From positions 124,001 to 188,000 of the forward strand of contig CAVSJQ010000004.1 in assembly GCA_963728355.1 (NCBI GenBank): a DNA stretch of 64,000 nucleotides, read 5' to 3'. The stretch's first letter is position 1. Each line of letters opens with the position of its first letter. The translations under genes were made by a program, and so were the position numbers. This stretch comes from Sva-07 sp963728355 (GTDB taxonomy: Bacteria > Actinomycetota > Acidimicrobiia > Acidimicrobiales > Ilumatobacteraceae). Positions 51,006-60,454 of this stretch are shown here, piece after piece. The notes under the pieces were generated by a model. That model saw only the letters and a program-made list of their open reading frames with translations. It ran no database searches and was not told where the DNA came from.

Positions 51006-52979
51006 ATGGCTGACCTCGTGTGGTTGATCCCTGCCTTCCCGCTGGCCGGATTCCTCCTCATCTTGTTGTTCGGGCGTCGCCTCGGCGATCCCCGGTCCGG
51101 TTACCTCGCGACCGCGATGGTGTTCGCATCGTTCGCGTCCGCTGTGCTGATCTTCTTCGACCTCGTCTCGAAGCCGGTCGACGAACGCAACACCGTCGTC
51201 ACGCTGTTCTCGTGGCTCCCGGTCGGCAACTTCCAGGTCGACCTGGCGTTTCTCGCCGATCCGCTCTCGATCACGATGTGTCTGTTCGTGACCGGCATCG
51301 GTGGCCTGATCCACCTGTTCGCCGTCGGGTACATGCACGGCGACCCCAAGTTCTCCAAGTTCTTCCTGTACCTCAACCTCTTCGTGTTCTCGATGACGTT
51401 GCTGGTGCTCGGCGAGAACCTGCTGGTCACCTTCCTCGGCTGGGAGGGCGTCGGTACCTGTTCGTACCTGCTGATCGCGTTCTGGCACACACGTGAATCC
51501 GCCGCCACCGCCGGCAAGAAGGCCTTCGTCACCAACCGCGTCGGCGACTGGGGGGTGATGGTGGCGATGTTCCTGACGTTCTCCGCCGTCGGCTCGCTGT
51601 CGTACACCGTCCTCAACGAGAGCGCCGAGACCGGCGAACTGGCGGCGACGACCGCCTCGGCGATCGTGATGCTGCTGCTGCTCGGCGCTGCCGGCAAGAG
51701 CGCCCAGCTCCCGCTGTACCTGTGGCTGCCCGACGCCATGGAGGGCCCGACGCCGGTGTCGGCGCTCATCCACGCCGCGACGATGGTCACCGGCGGTGTG
51801 TTCCTGCTCACGCGTATCAACCCGGTGATCGCCGCGTCGTACGACTGGGTGCCCACGACGATTGCGTGGGTCGGTGCCATCACGGCGCTGTTCGCCGCCA
51901 CGATCGCCCTCGCGCAGAACGACATCAAGAAGGTGCTGGCGTACTCGACGGTGTCGCAGATCGGCTACATGATGTTGGCGGTCGGCACCGGCGGCTACGT
52001 CGCCGCGATCTTCCACATGATCACCCACGCATCGTTCAAGGCGCTGCTGTTCCTCGGTGCGGGCTCGGTCATCCACGGCATGCACGAGGAACAGGACATG
52101 CGCCGGATGGGCGCCCTGCGCAAGTTCATGCCGATCACGGCGGGGACGTTCATCATCGGCTGGCTCGCCATCGCCGGCGTGCCGCCGTTCTCTGGCTTCT
52201 GGTCGAAGGACGAGATCCTGCTGTTCGCGCTCGCCGACAGCCCGGCCCTCTACATCGTCGGCATCGTCACCGCACTGCTGACCGCGTTCTACATGACACG
52301 CCAGGTGATCATGGTCTTCTTCGGAGAGGCCCGCTGGACGAGCCTCGCCAACGACGACGAGGCTCCCGAGATCGCCGAGGGCGACGAGCCGGTCGAGACC
52401 CATCACGCCCACGGCGAGTTCAAGCCGCACGAGTCGCCGCCGATCATGTGGATCCCGCTCGTCGTCCTCGCTGCGCTCGCAGCGATTGGCGGCATCCTCA
52501 ACCTGCCGAGGCTGTTCGGCATCCCGCGCGGTGCCGGTGCCGAACTCGAGCACTGGCTCGAACCGGTGATCGAATTCGGCGAGGCCGACATCACCGGCAC
52601 CTGGGCCTACGACAACAAGTACATCCTCGTGGCGATCGCCGTCGCGGCGGCGCTCGGGGGCCTCGCACTTGCGTGGCTGGTGTACCAGAAGAAGCGGATC
52701 AAGCCGTGGGAGCCGAGTCTGTTCGCCAACGGCTGGTACTACGACGCCGCAGTGTCGTGGTTCATGGGCAAGCCGGGTCGTGACGGGTTCGAGGCGGTGA
52801 CCGACTTCGACGCCAAGGTCGTCGACGGCGCCGTCAACGGTGTCGGCGTGGCGGTCAAGGAGGCCGCCACCGGAGTGCGCAAGGGCCAGACCGGCTACGT
52901 GCGACAGTACGCGGCGATCATCGGCATCGGCGTGGTGCTGCTGCTCGGGTGGTTCGTGGTGATTCGAGGGATCCTGTGA
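51006..52979 (+). CDS. nuoL: NADH-quinone oxidoreductase subunit L
   Basis: 657 residues, an antiporter-like subunit with about 16 helices. The core motif LGWEGVGTCSYLLIAFWHT and the Lys in GAAGKSAQLPLYLWLPDAMEGPTPVSALIHAATMV (read in parts) carry proton-channel residues. The long amphipathic lateral helix lies near the C-terminus, and a His-containing hydrophilic loop (HHAHGEFKPHE) sits at about residues 462-475. The stop shares bases with nuoM. Confidence 0.95.
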   Translation: MADLVWLIPAFPLAGFLLILLFGRRLGDPRSGYLATAMVFASFASAVLIFFDLVSKPVDERNTVVTLFSWLPVGNFQVDLAFLADPLSITMCLFVTGIGGLIHLFAVGYMHGDPKFSKFFLYLNLFVFSMTLLVLGENLLVTFLGWEGVGTCSYLLIAFWHTRESAATAGKKAFVTNRVGDWGVMVAMFLTFSAVGSLSYTVLNESAETGELAATTASAIVMLLLLGAAGKSAQLPLYLWLPDAMEGPTPVSALIHAATMVTGGVFLLTRINPVIAASYDWVPTTIAWVGAITALFAATIALAQNDIKKVLAYSTVSQIGYMMLAVGTGGYVAAIFHMITHASFKALLFLGAGSVIHGMHEEQDMRRMGALRKFMPITAGTFIIGWLAIAGVPPFSGFWSKDEILLFALADSPALYIVGIVTALLTAFYMTRQVIMVFFGEARWTSLANDDEAPEIAEGDEPVETHHAHGEFKPHESPPIMWIPLVVLAALAAIGGILNLPRLFGIPRGAGAELEHWLEPVIEFGEADITGTWAYDNKYILVAIAVAAALGGLALAWLVYQKKRIKPWEPSLFANGWYYDAAVSWFMGKPGRDGFEAVTDFDAKVVDGAVNGVGVAVKEAATGVRKGQTGYVRQYAAIIGIGVVLLLGWFVVIRGIL

Positions 52980-54568
52980 TGTTGGCCGCCGAAACCGGAC
53001 CGATCGCGTTCCCGATCCTCACCGCCCTGATCCTCGTCCCGGTGGTCGGGGCGTTGCTCGTCGCCCTCACGCCGAAGTCACGACCCGAGATCCCCAAGGT
53101 GATCGCCTTGCTGTCGACCGTCGGCACGCTGGCGATGTCGATCTGGCTGATGGCGTCGTTCGAGACCGGCGAGGCCGGGTTCCAGTTCGTGTCGAAGCAC
53201 ACCTGGATCGAACCGTGGGGCATCTCGTGGCACCTCGGCGTCGACGGCATCTCGCTGTTCCTCGTCGTGCTCAGCGGCGTGCTGTTCCCGCTGGCGATCG
53301 TGGGCGTCGATCCGCACCACGACGAGAAGCCCTACCTCGCCTGGCTGCTGCTGTTGCAGGCCGGCGTGATGGGCAGCTTCCTCAGCCTCGACCTGTTCGT
53401 CTTCTTCGTCTTCTTCGAGATCGTGCTCGTGCCGATGTACTTCCTCATCGCCGGGTGGGGCTACGAGAACCGTGTCTACGCGGCGACGAAGTTCTTCCTG
53501 TTCACGATGCTCGGCTCGGCGTTCATGTTGGTCGGCCTGATCGCGACGGTGGCGATCGCCAGCCGGGACCTCGGCTACACCACCTTCGACCTCGTCGAGA
53601 TCGCCGAGGGAGCGAACTTCGCGGCATCGACCGGACGCTGGCTGTTCTTCGCGTTCGCCATCGCCTTCGCCGTCAAGGTGCCGTTGTTCCCGGTGCACAC
53701 GTGGCTCCCCGATGCCCACACCCAGGCGCCGACCGCCGGCTCGATCGTGCTGGCGGGCGTCATGCTGAAACTCGGGACGTACGGCCTGCTGCGTTTCGGT
53801 GTCTACCTCTTCCCCGAGGCGTCGTTCTGGAGCCGTCCGCTCTGGCTCACGCTCGCGGTGATCGGCATCATCTATGGAGCGATCGCGGCGACGATGCAGA
53901 GCGACCTGAAGCGGCTCGTCGCCTACTCGTCGGTGGCGCACATGGGCTTCATCGTGCTCGGCACGTTCGCGTTCACGACCCAGTCGATGTCCGGCAGCGT
54001 GATCCAGATGATCAACCACGGCGTCTCGACCGGTGCGCTGTTCCTCTTCGTCGGCATGATCTACGAGCGGCGCCACACCCGCTCGATCGCCGAACTCAAC
54101 GGCATCCAGAAGGTCGCACCGATCTTCGCTGCCGGGTTCATGGTCGTGATGCTCTCGTCGATCGGCGTGCCCGGGCTCAACGGCTTCGTCGGCGAGTTCC
54201 TGATCCTCACCGGGTCGTTCCTCACCGCTCGCTGGTGGACCGTCGTCGCCACGGTCGGCGTGATCCTCGCTGCGCTGTACCTGCTGTGGGCGTACCAACG
54301 TGTGTTCCACGGCGAGCCTGACGAGGAGAACCGGTCGTTCCCCGAACTCAAGGTGAAAGAGGGGCTCGTCCTGTTGCCGTTCCTCGGTCTCATCGTGTTC
54401 ATGGGCGTCTATCCCAAGCCGGTCCTCGATCGCATCGAGCCGAGCATCGACGCCTTGATCGCACGGGTCGAGAACAACACCGACTTCGTCCAGCCGGAGC
54501 CCACCATCCGCATCGGTGAGCACGGCGGCGAGGAGCCTGCGAACGGCGAAGAGGAGGGCGACGGGTGA
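52979..54568 (+). CDS. nuoM: NADH-quinone oxidoreductase subunit M
   Basis: 529 residues with about 14 helices. NuoM signatures are HLGVDGISLFLVVLSG, FFVFFEIVLVPMYFLI (with the channel Glu) and the KVPLFPVHTWLPDAHTQAP segment with the conserved Lys. A polar tail of Glu/Gly follows the last helix. It is the second antiporter-like pump subunit. The ATG at 52979 overlaps the nuoL stop (GTGATG). Confidence 0.95.
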   Translation: MLAAETGPIAFPILTALILVPVVGALLVALTPKSRPEIPKVIALLSTVGTLAMSIWLMASFETGEAGFQFVSKHTWIEPWGISWHLGVDGISLFLVVLSGVLFPLAIVGVDPHHDEKPYLAWLLLLQAGVMGSFLSLDLFVFFVFFEIVLVPMYFLIAGWGYENRVYAATKFFLFTMLGSAFMLVGLIATVAIASRDLGYTTFDLVEIAEGANFAASTGRWLFFAFAIAFAVKVPLFPVHTWLPDAHTQAPTAGSIVLAGVMLKLGTYGLLRFGVYLFPEASFWSRPLWLTLAVIGIIYGAIAATMQSDLKRLVAYSSVAHMGFIVLGTFAFTTQSMSGSVIQMINHGVSTGALFLFVGMIYERRHTRSIAELNGIQKVAPIFAAGFMVVMLSSIGVPGLNGFVGEFLILTGSFLTARWWTVVATVGVILAALYLLWAYQRVFHGEPDEENRSFPELKVKEGLVLLPFLGLIVFMGVYPKPVLDRIEPSIDALIARVENNTDFVQPEPTIRIGEHGGEEPANGEEEGDG

Positions 54569-56082
54569 TGTTGCAGCAACTCGACACCTTCGTGGGGCCC
54601 GAGGTCGGCTGGTTCGCACTGTCGCCGATGCTCACGTTGCTCGGTGGCACGCTGGTCCTGATGCTGGCGGGCGCACTGACGCCGCAGTGGCCCAAGGGCC
54701 TGTACGCCTTCGCCACGGCGACGATCGCCGGCGCCGCCGGGGTGCTGGCGATGGTCCAGTGGGACGACATCACCGACAACGGCACGAGCACGCTCGTCGG
54801 CGGCGTGATCGCCTTCGACACCCTCTCGATGTTCCTGACGATCACGATCTGCATCGGCGTGATCCTCGTCGCGATGCTGAGCGACGAATACCTGCGCGAC
54901 ACGCCCAACGACGGCCCCGAGATCTACGCCCTGTACCTCGTGGCCGCGATCGGCGGCGTCGTCATGGCGTCGGCCAACGATCTCATCGTGCTGTTCCTCG
55001 GCCTCGAGACGCTGTCGCTGGCGATGTACGTCCTGGCGGCCAGCAACCGACGCAGCAACGAGAGCGCCGAATCGGGCATCAAGTACTTCGTCCTCGGCGG
55101 GTTCTCGTCGGCGTTCTTCCTCTACGGCATCGCGCTCGTGTACGGCGCCACGGGCACCACCAACATCAGCGAGATGGTGGCGGCCCTGCAGGGCAGTGTC
55201 GACCCGTTCGGCAACGAGTCGCTGGCGTTGGCCGGCATCGCCTTGTTGATCGTGGGGCTCGGCTTCAAGGTCGCCGCCGTGCCGTTCCACGTGTGGGTGC
55301 CCGACGTGTACCAGGGCGCACCGACGCCGGTGACGTCGTTCATGGCATCGGTCGGCAAGGCGGCCGCCTTCGCGGCGATGCTGCGGGTGCTCGTGATCGC
55401 GCTGCCGTTCTACCGCGACGACTGGCGCCCGATCATCTGGACGCTCGCACTGATCACGCTGGTGGTCGGCGCGGTCCTCGCCGTCGTGCAGGACAACGTC
55501 AAGCGGATGCTGGCCTACTCCTCGATCAACCACGCCGGCTTCATCCTCGTCGGTGTCGAGGCGGCCGCCCACGGCGCCGGTGATGCCGATCCCGGCCCCG
55601 GAATGCCGTCGGTGGTGCTGTACCTGCTCCTGTACTCGGTGCTGGTGATCGGCTCGTTCGCCGTCGTCGCCGTCGTGTCGCGCAGCTCCGGCGGTGACAC
55701 CAGCCTCGCCTCGTTCACGGGACTCGCACGGCGTCGCCCGGTCCTGGCATTGGCGTTCACGGTGTTCCTGCTGGCACAGGCCGGCGTGCCGTTCACGACC
55801 GGGTTCGTCGCCAAGTTCGGCGTGATCCAGGCAGCGGTCGAGGTCGACAGCTACGCAATCGCCATCATCGCCATGGTGTCTGCGGTCATCACCGCGTTCC
55901 TCTACCTCCGGATCATGTACACGATGTGGACGTCGGACCCCGCCGAGGGCGCACACGGGATCGTCGTGCCGTTCTCGACCGGCGTGGCGATCCTCGCGGC
56001 GGTCGTCTTCACGATCGTGGTCGGCATCGTCCCCGGTTGGCTGATCGACGCCGCTGACACCGTCACCGCCTACGCCCGCTGA
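54568..56082 (+). CDS. nuoN: NADH-quinone oxidoreductase subunit N
   Basis: 504 residues, the third antiporter-like subunit. Landmarks are FLGLETLSLAMYVLAA with the channel Glu, GFKVAAVPFHVWVPDVYQGA with the Lys, and KRMLAYSSINHAGF. It ends the 14-gene nuo operon. ATG 54568 or GTG 54565 can start it; both overlap the nuoM stop. About 90 bases of non-coding sequence follow before the YrhK-like gene. Confidence 0.95.
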   Translation: MLQQLDTFVGPEVGWFALSPMLTLLGGTLVLMLAGALTPQWPKGLYAFATATIAGAAGVLAMVQWDDITDNGTSTLVGGVIAFDTLSMFLTITICIGVILVAMLSDEYLRDTPNDGPEIYALYLVAAIGGVVMASANDLIVLFLGLETLSLAMYVLAASNRRSNESAESGIKYFVLGGFSSAFFLYGIALVYGATGTTNISEMVAALQGSVDPFGNESLALAGIALLIVGLGFKVAAVPFHVWVPDVYQGAPTPVTSFMASVGKAAAFAAMLRVLVIALPFYRDDWRPIIWTLALITLVVGAVLAVVQDNVKRMLAYSSINHAGFILVGVEAAAHGAGDADPGPGMPSVVLYLLLYSVLVIGSFAVVAVVSRSSGGDTSLASFTGLARRRPVLALAFTVFLLAQAGVPFTTGFVAKFGVIQAAVEVDSYAIAIIAMVSAVITAFLYLRIMYTMWTSDPAEGAHGIVVPFSTGVAILAAVVFTIVVGIVPGWLIDAADTVTAYAR

Positions 56083-56173
56083 CACGCCGGGCTTCGACGG
56101 CTCGTCGCCCGCTGCGAACCGACGATCGCGGCACCGGTGATTCGGTCGCCGACGGGTCGGGAACGCCACGCGA

Positions 56174-56470
56174 ATGTCCTCACGGTCCACCACCACCACG
56201 AACACCGACACGAACACCGACACGAACACCGCCACCGAGACAGCTCGGGCCAAGGGTTGGGAGCTCCTCGCGGTGATCGCCCGCCGCTATTCCGTCGTCC
56301 ACACCGCACTGGGCATCGCCGGCAACGCTGCGTTTCTCGTGGGCAGTGTGCTGTTCCTGTTCGAGTCGGCGAAGGTCATCGGCATCTGGTTGTTCATCGT
56401 CGGAGCGACGGGGATGCTCGTCGGCAGCATCGGCAGTGCACTCGTCGACTGGAAGCTCGACAGCTCCTGA
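56174..56470 (+). CDS. YrhK-like small membrane protein
   Basis: 98 residues. A hydrophilic N-terminus made of TNTD repeats (about 7-22) is followed by the YrhK pattern YSVVHTALGIAGNAAFLVGS and FIVGATGMLVGSIGSA, two membrane helices. The function is unknown for the family. The repeat is encoded by three 12-bp units (56197-56232). The start is ATG at 56174. It sits between nuoN and the convergent thiamine-diphosphate enzyme. Confidence 0.7.
   Translation: MSSRSTTTTNTDTNTDTNTATETARAKGWELLAVIARRYSVVHTALGIAGNAAFLVGSVLFLFESAKVIGIWLFIVGATGMLVGSIGSALVDWKLDSS
56197..56232 (+). repeat. Tandem 12-bp coding repeat (TNTD)
   Basis: Three copies of CACGAACACCGA, the third with a final C, in frame in the YrhK-like gene. 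They encode alternating Thr-Asn-Thr-Asp and could vary in number by slippage. Confidence 0.8.
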
Positions 56471-56473
56471 GCG

Positions 56474-58825
56474 TCAGTCGCAGATCGCGAGCAGGGCCGT
56501 GTTCACGATGCTGCCGGTGTCGATGCCGGTCAGTTCGTGGAGATCGTCGATCGTGCCCGACTCACCGAAGCGGTCGACGCCGAGGGGGTAGTGGCGCGCA
56601 CCGATCGCGCCGCCGATCCAGGCCAGGCTGTGGCTCGCGGCGTCGTGCACGGTGACGATGGGCCGGTGGCGTTCGCGCGGCGGCACCAGGGCGTCGAGCA
56701 GGCATGCACGACGCCGCCCGAGCGCCGCGCTCGACGCTTCGGTCACGCTCGCGCGCCAGTCTCGGTACACCAGGTCGGGGCTCGTCATCTGGATCACGGT
56801 CGCACACACCTCTTCGTCGTCGAGTACGGCTGCGGCTGCCAACGCTTCGGGCGCCATCACACCGGTGGTCACCAGGGTCACCCCGGACCGGCGGTCGTCG
56901 GGTTCGGGTTCCAACAGCCGGTAGCCACCGCCGACCACCTGGCGCCGCAATTCGTCGTTGCCGATGCGTTCGAGTGCCGCGGCGAACGGCGCCTGGTCGA
57001 CCGGCCGGGTCGACAGTCGGAGATACGTGCTGGTCCCATCGGTTCGCGCCAGCCGGTCGAGGGCGTCACAGAGCAGCCAGTCGACCTCGGTGGCGAACGC
57101 CGGCTCGACGGCGGTCAGGTTCGGAAGTTCGAGGCCGACCGATGCCGTGATCGTCGACTGATGGGCACCACCCTCGGGGGCGAGCGTGACGCCGGCAGGG
57201 GTCCCGGCGACGACGAACCGGGCGTCGTTGTAGAGGCCGTAGATGAACGCGTCGAGACCACGCAGCACGAACGGGTCGTAGACGGTCCCGACCGGCAGCA
57301 GGTGATGGCCGTGGTGATCGTGGCTGAGGCCGAGCTGACCGAGCAGCATGAACAGGTTCATCTCGCTGATGCCCAGCTCGATGTGCTGCCCGCTCGGTGA
57401 CGGCGCCCACTTCAGCAGCCGGTCGGCGCCGCCGTGGTCGTCGCGCTCGGTCGGTGAGTACACGCCGCGCTTGTTGATGAACCCACCGAGATTGGTGGAG
57501 ATCGACACGTCGGGCGCCGTGGTGACGAGCCGCTCGCCGACTCGGTCGATGTCGGCGAGGCTGGCGAGCACGCGCCCGAACGCCTCCTGTGTCGACACCG
57601 CGCCGTTGGTCACCGCTGGGCGCGCTGCGGCGGGAATGGGCAGCCGCGGACGTGGCGGTGTCGGCTCGTTGTTGATGTCGCCGCCCACCGCCGCGCAGAG
57701 CCTGCCGGCCGGCGAGGCCGGATCGAAGCGGTCCCACTCCGACGCTGCGTCGAGGCCGACGGATGCTCGCAGGTCGTCAATCTGCTCGGCGCTCAGCAAG
57801 GCGGCGTGGTTCATCGGGTCACCGGCGATCGGCAGGCCGTGGCCCTTGATCGTGTAGGCGAAGACCACTGACGGCCGATCGTTCGCAGCGTCGCACTTCC
57901 GATAGGTGTCGATCAACAGGCCGAGGTCGTGGCCGCCGAGGTCGGTGACGAGCCGTTGCAGTTCGCTGTCGTCGAGCCGGTCGGCGATGCGGTGAACGGC
58001 CGGGTCGGCGTCGGCGAGGAACTTGCGCCGCGCCTCGGCGGGCCCGAGGGAGAAGAGCTGCTGGTACGCCTCGTTGGGAAGGGCGTCGATGTGAGCGCGC
58101 AAGGCGTCGCCGTCCGGCTCCGCGAACGCTGCGGTCAGGCGACGCCCGTACTTGGCTTCGGCGACGTGCCAGCCGGCGTCCTCGAAGAAGCGCTTCAGGC
58201 GGGTCGCGGCGATGTCCGGGATGACGCGGTCGAGGCTCTGGCGGTTGAGATCGACGACCATCGTGAAGTTGCCGAGCCCCTGGGTGGCCGGATCGGCGAT
58301 CGCCTCCCAGACGTTGCCCTCGTCGAGTTCGGCGTCGCCGACCAGTGCGAAGAACCGGGCCGGCGGTCGGGCGCCGACGTGCGAATCGACGTACCGTCGG
58401 GTGAGCGCCGAGAACAGCGGGGCCACGGCACCCAACCCGACCGACCCGGTGGAGAAGTCGGCGACGTCGGGATCCTTGGTGCGTGACGGGTAGGCCTGGA
58501 GTCCGCCTCGCTCGCGCAGCGTCGTGAGATACGAGCGGTCGAGCTCGCCGGTCAGGTACTTGATGGCGTGGTACACCGGTGCGGCGTGGGGCTTGACGGC
58601 GACCTTGTCCTCGCCGGTCAGGTGGCCGAACCAGAGCGCCGTCATGACGGTGGTGATCGACGCACTCGACGCCTGGTGCCCGCCGACCTTCACGTCGGAT
58701 CCCGTGGCGGTGGGTCGCCGGTTGGCGTGGTCGATGATGCGTGTCGCCAGCCACAGCACTCGGCGTTCCACGGTGGTGAGCACCTCGAGGTCTGGGCTGG
58801 TGTCGTCAGGAGCGCCGTCTCGCAT
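56474..58825 (-). CDS. AceE-like (homodimeric E1) thiamine-diphosphate enzyme
   Basis: 783 residues in the transketolase superfamily. The first half has GGHQASSAS and VKPHAAPVYHAIKYL, then the thiamine-diphosphate motif GDAELDEGNVWEAIADP ending VDLNRQSLD. The middle domain has LGISEMNLFMLLGQLGLS (Glu of the cofactor site). The layout matches the fused alpha-beta E1 of pyruvate dehydrogenase (AceE), but it is about 100 residues shorter and no E2 or E3 gene is near. The substrate could be pyruvate or another 2-oxo acid. The start is ATG at 58825. It is divergent from the CAP gene. Confidence 0.75.
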   Translation of the reverse strand: MRDGAPDDTSPDLEVLTTVERRVLWLATRIIDHANRRPTATGSDVKVGGHQASSASITTVMTALWFGHLTGEDKVAVKPHAAPVYHAIKYLTGELDRSYLTTLRERGGLQAYPSRTKDPDVADFSTGSVGLGAVAPLFSALTRRYVDSHVGARPPARFFALVGDAELDEGNVWEAIADPATQGLGNFTMVVDLNRQSLDRVIPDIAATRLKRFFEDAGWHVAEAKYGRRLTAAFAEPDGDALRAHIDALPNEAYQQLFSLGPAEARRKFLADADPAVHRIADRLDDSELQRLVTDLGGHDLGLLIDTYRKCDAANDRPSVVFAYTIKGHGLPIAGDPMNHAALLSAEQIDDLRASVGLDAASEWDRFDPASPAGRLCAAVGGDINNEPTPPRPRLPIPAAARPAVTNGAVSTQEAFGRVLASLADIDRVGERLVTTAPDVSISTNLGGFINKRGVYSPTERDDHGGADRLLKWAPSPSGQHIELGISEMNLFMLLGQLGLSHDHHGHHLLPVGTVYDPFVLRGLDAFIYGLYNDARFVVAGTPAGVTLAPEGGAHQSTITASVGLELPNLTAVEPAFATEVDWLLCDALDRLARTDGTSTYLRLSTRPVDQAPFAAALERIGNDELRRQVVGGGYRLLEPEPDDRRSGVTLVTTGVMAPEALAAAAVLDDEEVCATVIQMTSPDLVYRDWRASVTEASSAALGRRRACLLDALVPPRERHRPIVTVHDAASHSLAWIGGAIGARHYPLGVDRFGESGTIDDLHELTGIDTGSIVNTALLAICD

Positions 58826-58939
58826 CGCAGGCAGTCGATCACGGTTGGTGCCGTGTTGTCGAGGGCCGACCGAAGCGCAGGTTCCCGGCCGGTCTAGGGT
58901 GTATCCGACGAATCAGCGGCGGACGGGAGAACGGGGTAC

Positions 58940-59488
58940 ATGACAATCAGTCGGATCGGCGTGTCACTCGCCGTGCTCCTCATCGGTATCGCGGGGCCGT
59001 CGGCGGCGCCGTCGTCGAGTGCAGCCCCGTCGTCGATGGCCGTGTCCCTGCGGAACGGCCCGCTCGCTGTGGCCGTGAGGGTGACTCCGCCACGACCTGG
59101 CCTGGCGCCGATGTTGCGGAACACGTTGTCGGCGGTGAACGCAGAACGCACTTCGGCTGGCCTGTCGCCGGTGCGCTACGACGAACGGCTCGGTGTGGCC
59201 GCGCGGCGCCACTCCGAGGACCAGGCGCGCCAGGGCCAGTCGAGCCACACGGGAAGCGACGGCTCGACGATCGACGTGCGCGTCGATCGGGCGGGCTACG
59301 CCTGGAGCGTCCTTGCCGAGAACGTCGCGGTCGGTTTCACCGATGTGAAGTCGGTGATGGCTGCATGGATGGCGAGCGACGATCACCGCCGCAACATCCT
59401 CTCGTCGAACGTCGACATCGGTGTCGGGCTCGCCTTCGGGGCCGATGGCCAGTCGTACTGGACGATGGTGTTCGCCACGCCGAGTTGA
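58940..59488 (+). CDS. Secreted CAP-domain (SCP/PR1) protein
   Basis: 182 residues. A signal peptide (1-26, ending in an Ala/Ser/Pro-rich region) precedes a CAP domain with the conserved His and Glu set: ARRHSEDQARQ, HTGSDGS, AENVAVG, and DHRRNIL. The four-residue cavity (His, Glu, Glu, His) seems intact. Bacterial CAP proteins are exported and often bind or modify cell-surface lipids or peptidoglycan; the role here is unknown. The ATG at 58940 follows a GGGG-containing stretch. Confidence 0.85.
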   Translation: MTISRIGVSLAVLLIGIAGPSAAPSSSAAPSSMAVSLRNGPLAVAVRVTPPRPGLAPMLRNTLSAVNAERTSAGLSPVRYDERLGVAARRHSEDQARQGQSSHTGSDGSTIDVRVDRAGYAWSVLAENVAVGFTDVKSVMAAWMASDDHRRNILSSNVDIGVGLAFGADGQSYWTMVFATPS

Positions 59489-59569
59489 GGGTGCCGAGTT
59501 GAGGGTCTCGCCCGCTCTCGTCCTCCGGCTTGCGGATCCCCTCCGGCCACGGCAGGCTGATCCTCGGTG

Positions 59570-60454
59570 ATGTGGCCGACGTGGAGTCAGGCGGCGGTTG
59601 CTGCGACGATCGCAGGCCTTGTCGCGCTGGCGCTGCGGCGGTCGCCGCAGAGCCGGCTCGGCGACGTCGTCGGTCCGGCGGCGCTGGAGTTTGCGTTCGT
59701 CGCCTCGCTGTACTCCATCTGGCGGATGGCGAAGAACCTACCGCTCACCCAGGCGGACGGTGCGATCGACCGTGCCTACGACATCGTGGCGGTGCAGGAG
59801 TTCCTTCGGCTACCGAGCGAGCTGTCGCTGCAGCGTGTCGTGCTCGACCACGATCTGCTGGCCCGGTTCTCGGCCTACTACTACGCCGTCGCCCACGTGC
59901 CCGCCATCATCGTCTTCCTGATCTGGCTCTACGCCCGCCATCGGGACGTCTATCCGCACTGGCGCAACGCCTTGGCCATCCTGACGGCGTTCTGTCTGTT
60001 CATCCGCTTCGTCAAGGTGGCGCCGCCCCGCTTCCTGACCGACCTCGGCTACGTGGACGTGTCGGTGCTCTACGGCCTCGACGTCTACGGCGAGGCCGGC
60101 ACCGGTGTGTCGTCGCAGTTCGCAGCGATGCCGTCCTTGCACGTGGCGTGGGCGGCGGTCGTGGCGTTCGGAGCGCTCGCCGCGACCACCAGCCGCTGGC
60201 GATGGACCGGCATGGCCCACCTCGCGGTGACGATGTTGGTGATTGCGGCGACCGGACACCACTGGTGGCTCGACGGCATCGTGGCGCTGATACTCCTGTG
60301 GGTCGCGCTCCTCCTCGACACGCTGGGTCGCCGAGTGGTCGGCGCCGCCCGGGCGGCCGTCGGCGGCGCGGCGGTCGGACCGCTCGAGCAGGCGGAGCCT
60401 GATGAGCCGGACGACGGTCTCCAGCCGGCGCTGGTCGAACGGGAGGCGACGTGA
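59570..60454 (+). CDS. PAP2-superfamily membrane protein (phosphatase/inositolphosphotransferase type)
   Basis: About 294 residues with six membrane helices. The PAP2 catalytic triad blocks are visible as KVAPPRF, AAMPSLHVAWA and ATGHHWWLDG, with the last motif of the PAP2_3 (Aur1/Ipt1-like) branch. It could dephosphorylate or transfer a lipid-linked phosphate at the outer face. The start is ATG 59570 or GTG 59567. Its stop overlaps the YbaK-like start by four bases. The tail after the last helix is polar. Confidence 0.75.
   Translation: MWPTWSQAAVAATIAGLVALALRRSPQSRLGDVVGPAALEFAFVASLYSIWRMAKNLPLTQADGAIDRAYDIVAVQEFLRLPSELSLQRVVLDHDLLARFSAYYYAVAHVPAIIVFLIWLYARHRDVYPHWRNALAILTAFCLFIRFVKVAPPRFLTDLGYVDVSVLYGLDVYGEAGTGVSSQFAAMPSLHVAWAAVVAFGALAATTSRWRWTGMAHLAVTMLVIAATGHHWWLDGIVALILLWVALLLDTLGRRVVGAARAAVGGAAVGPLEQAEPDEPDDGLQPALVEREAT

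Noticed and set aside
44066..56253. Several 500-600 codon minus-strand frames opposite nuoF, nuoG, nuoL, nuoM and nuoN
   Set aside because: All lie within strongly conserved nuo genes and have low-complexity Arg/Asp/Glu/His composition without recognisable motifs.
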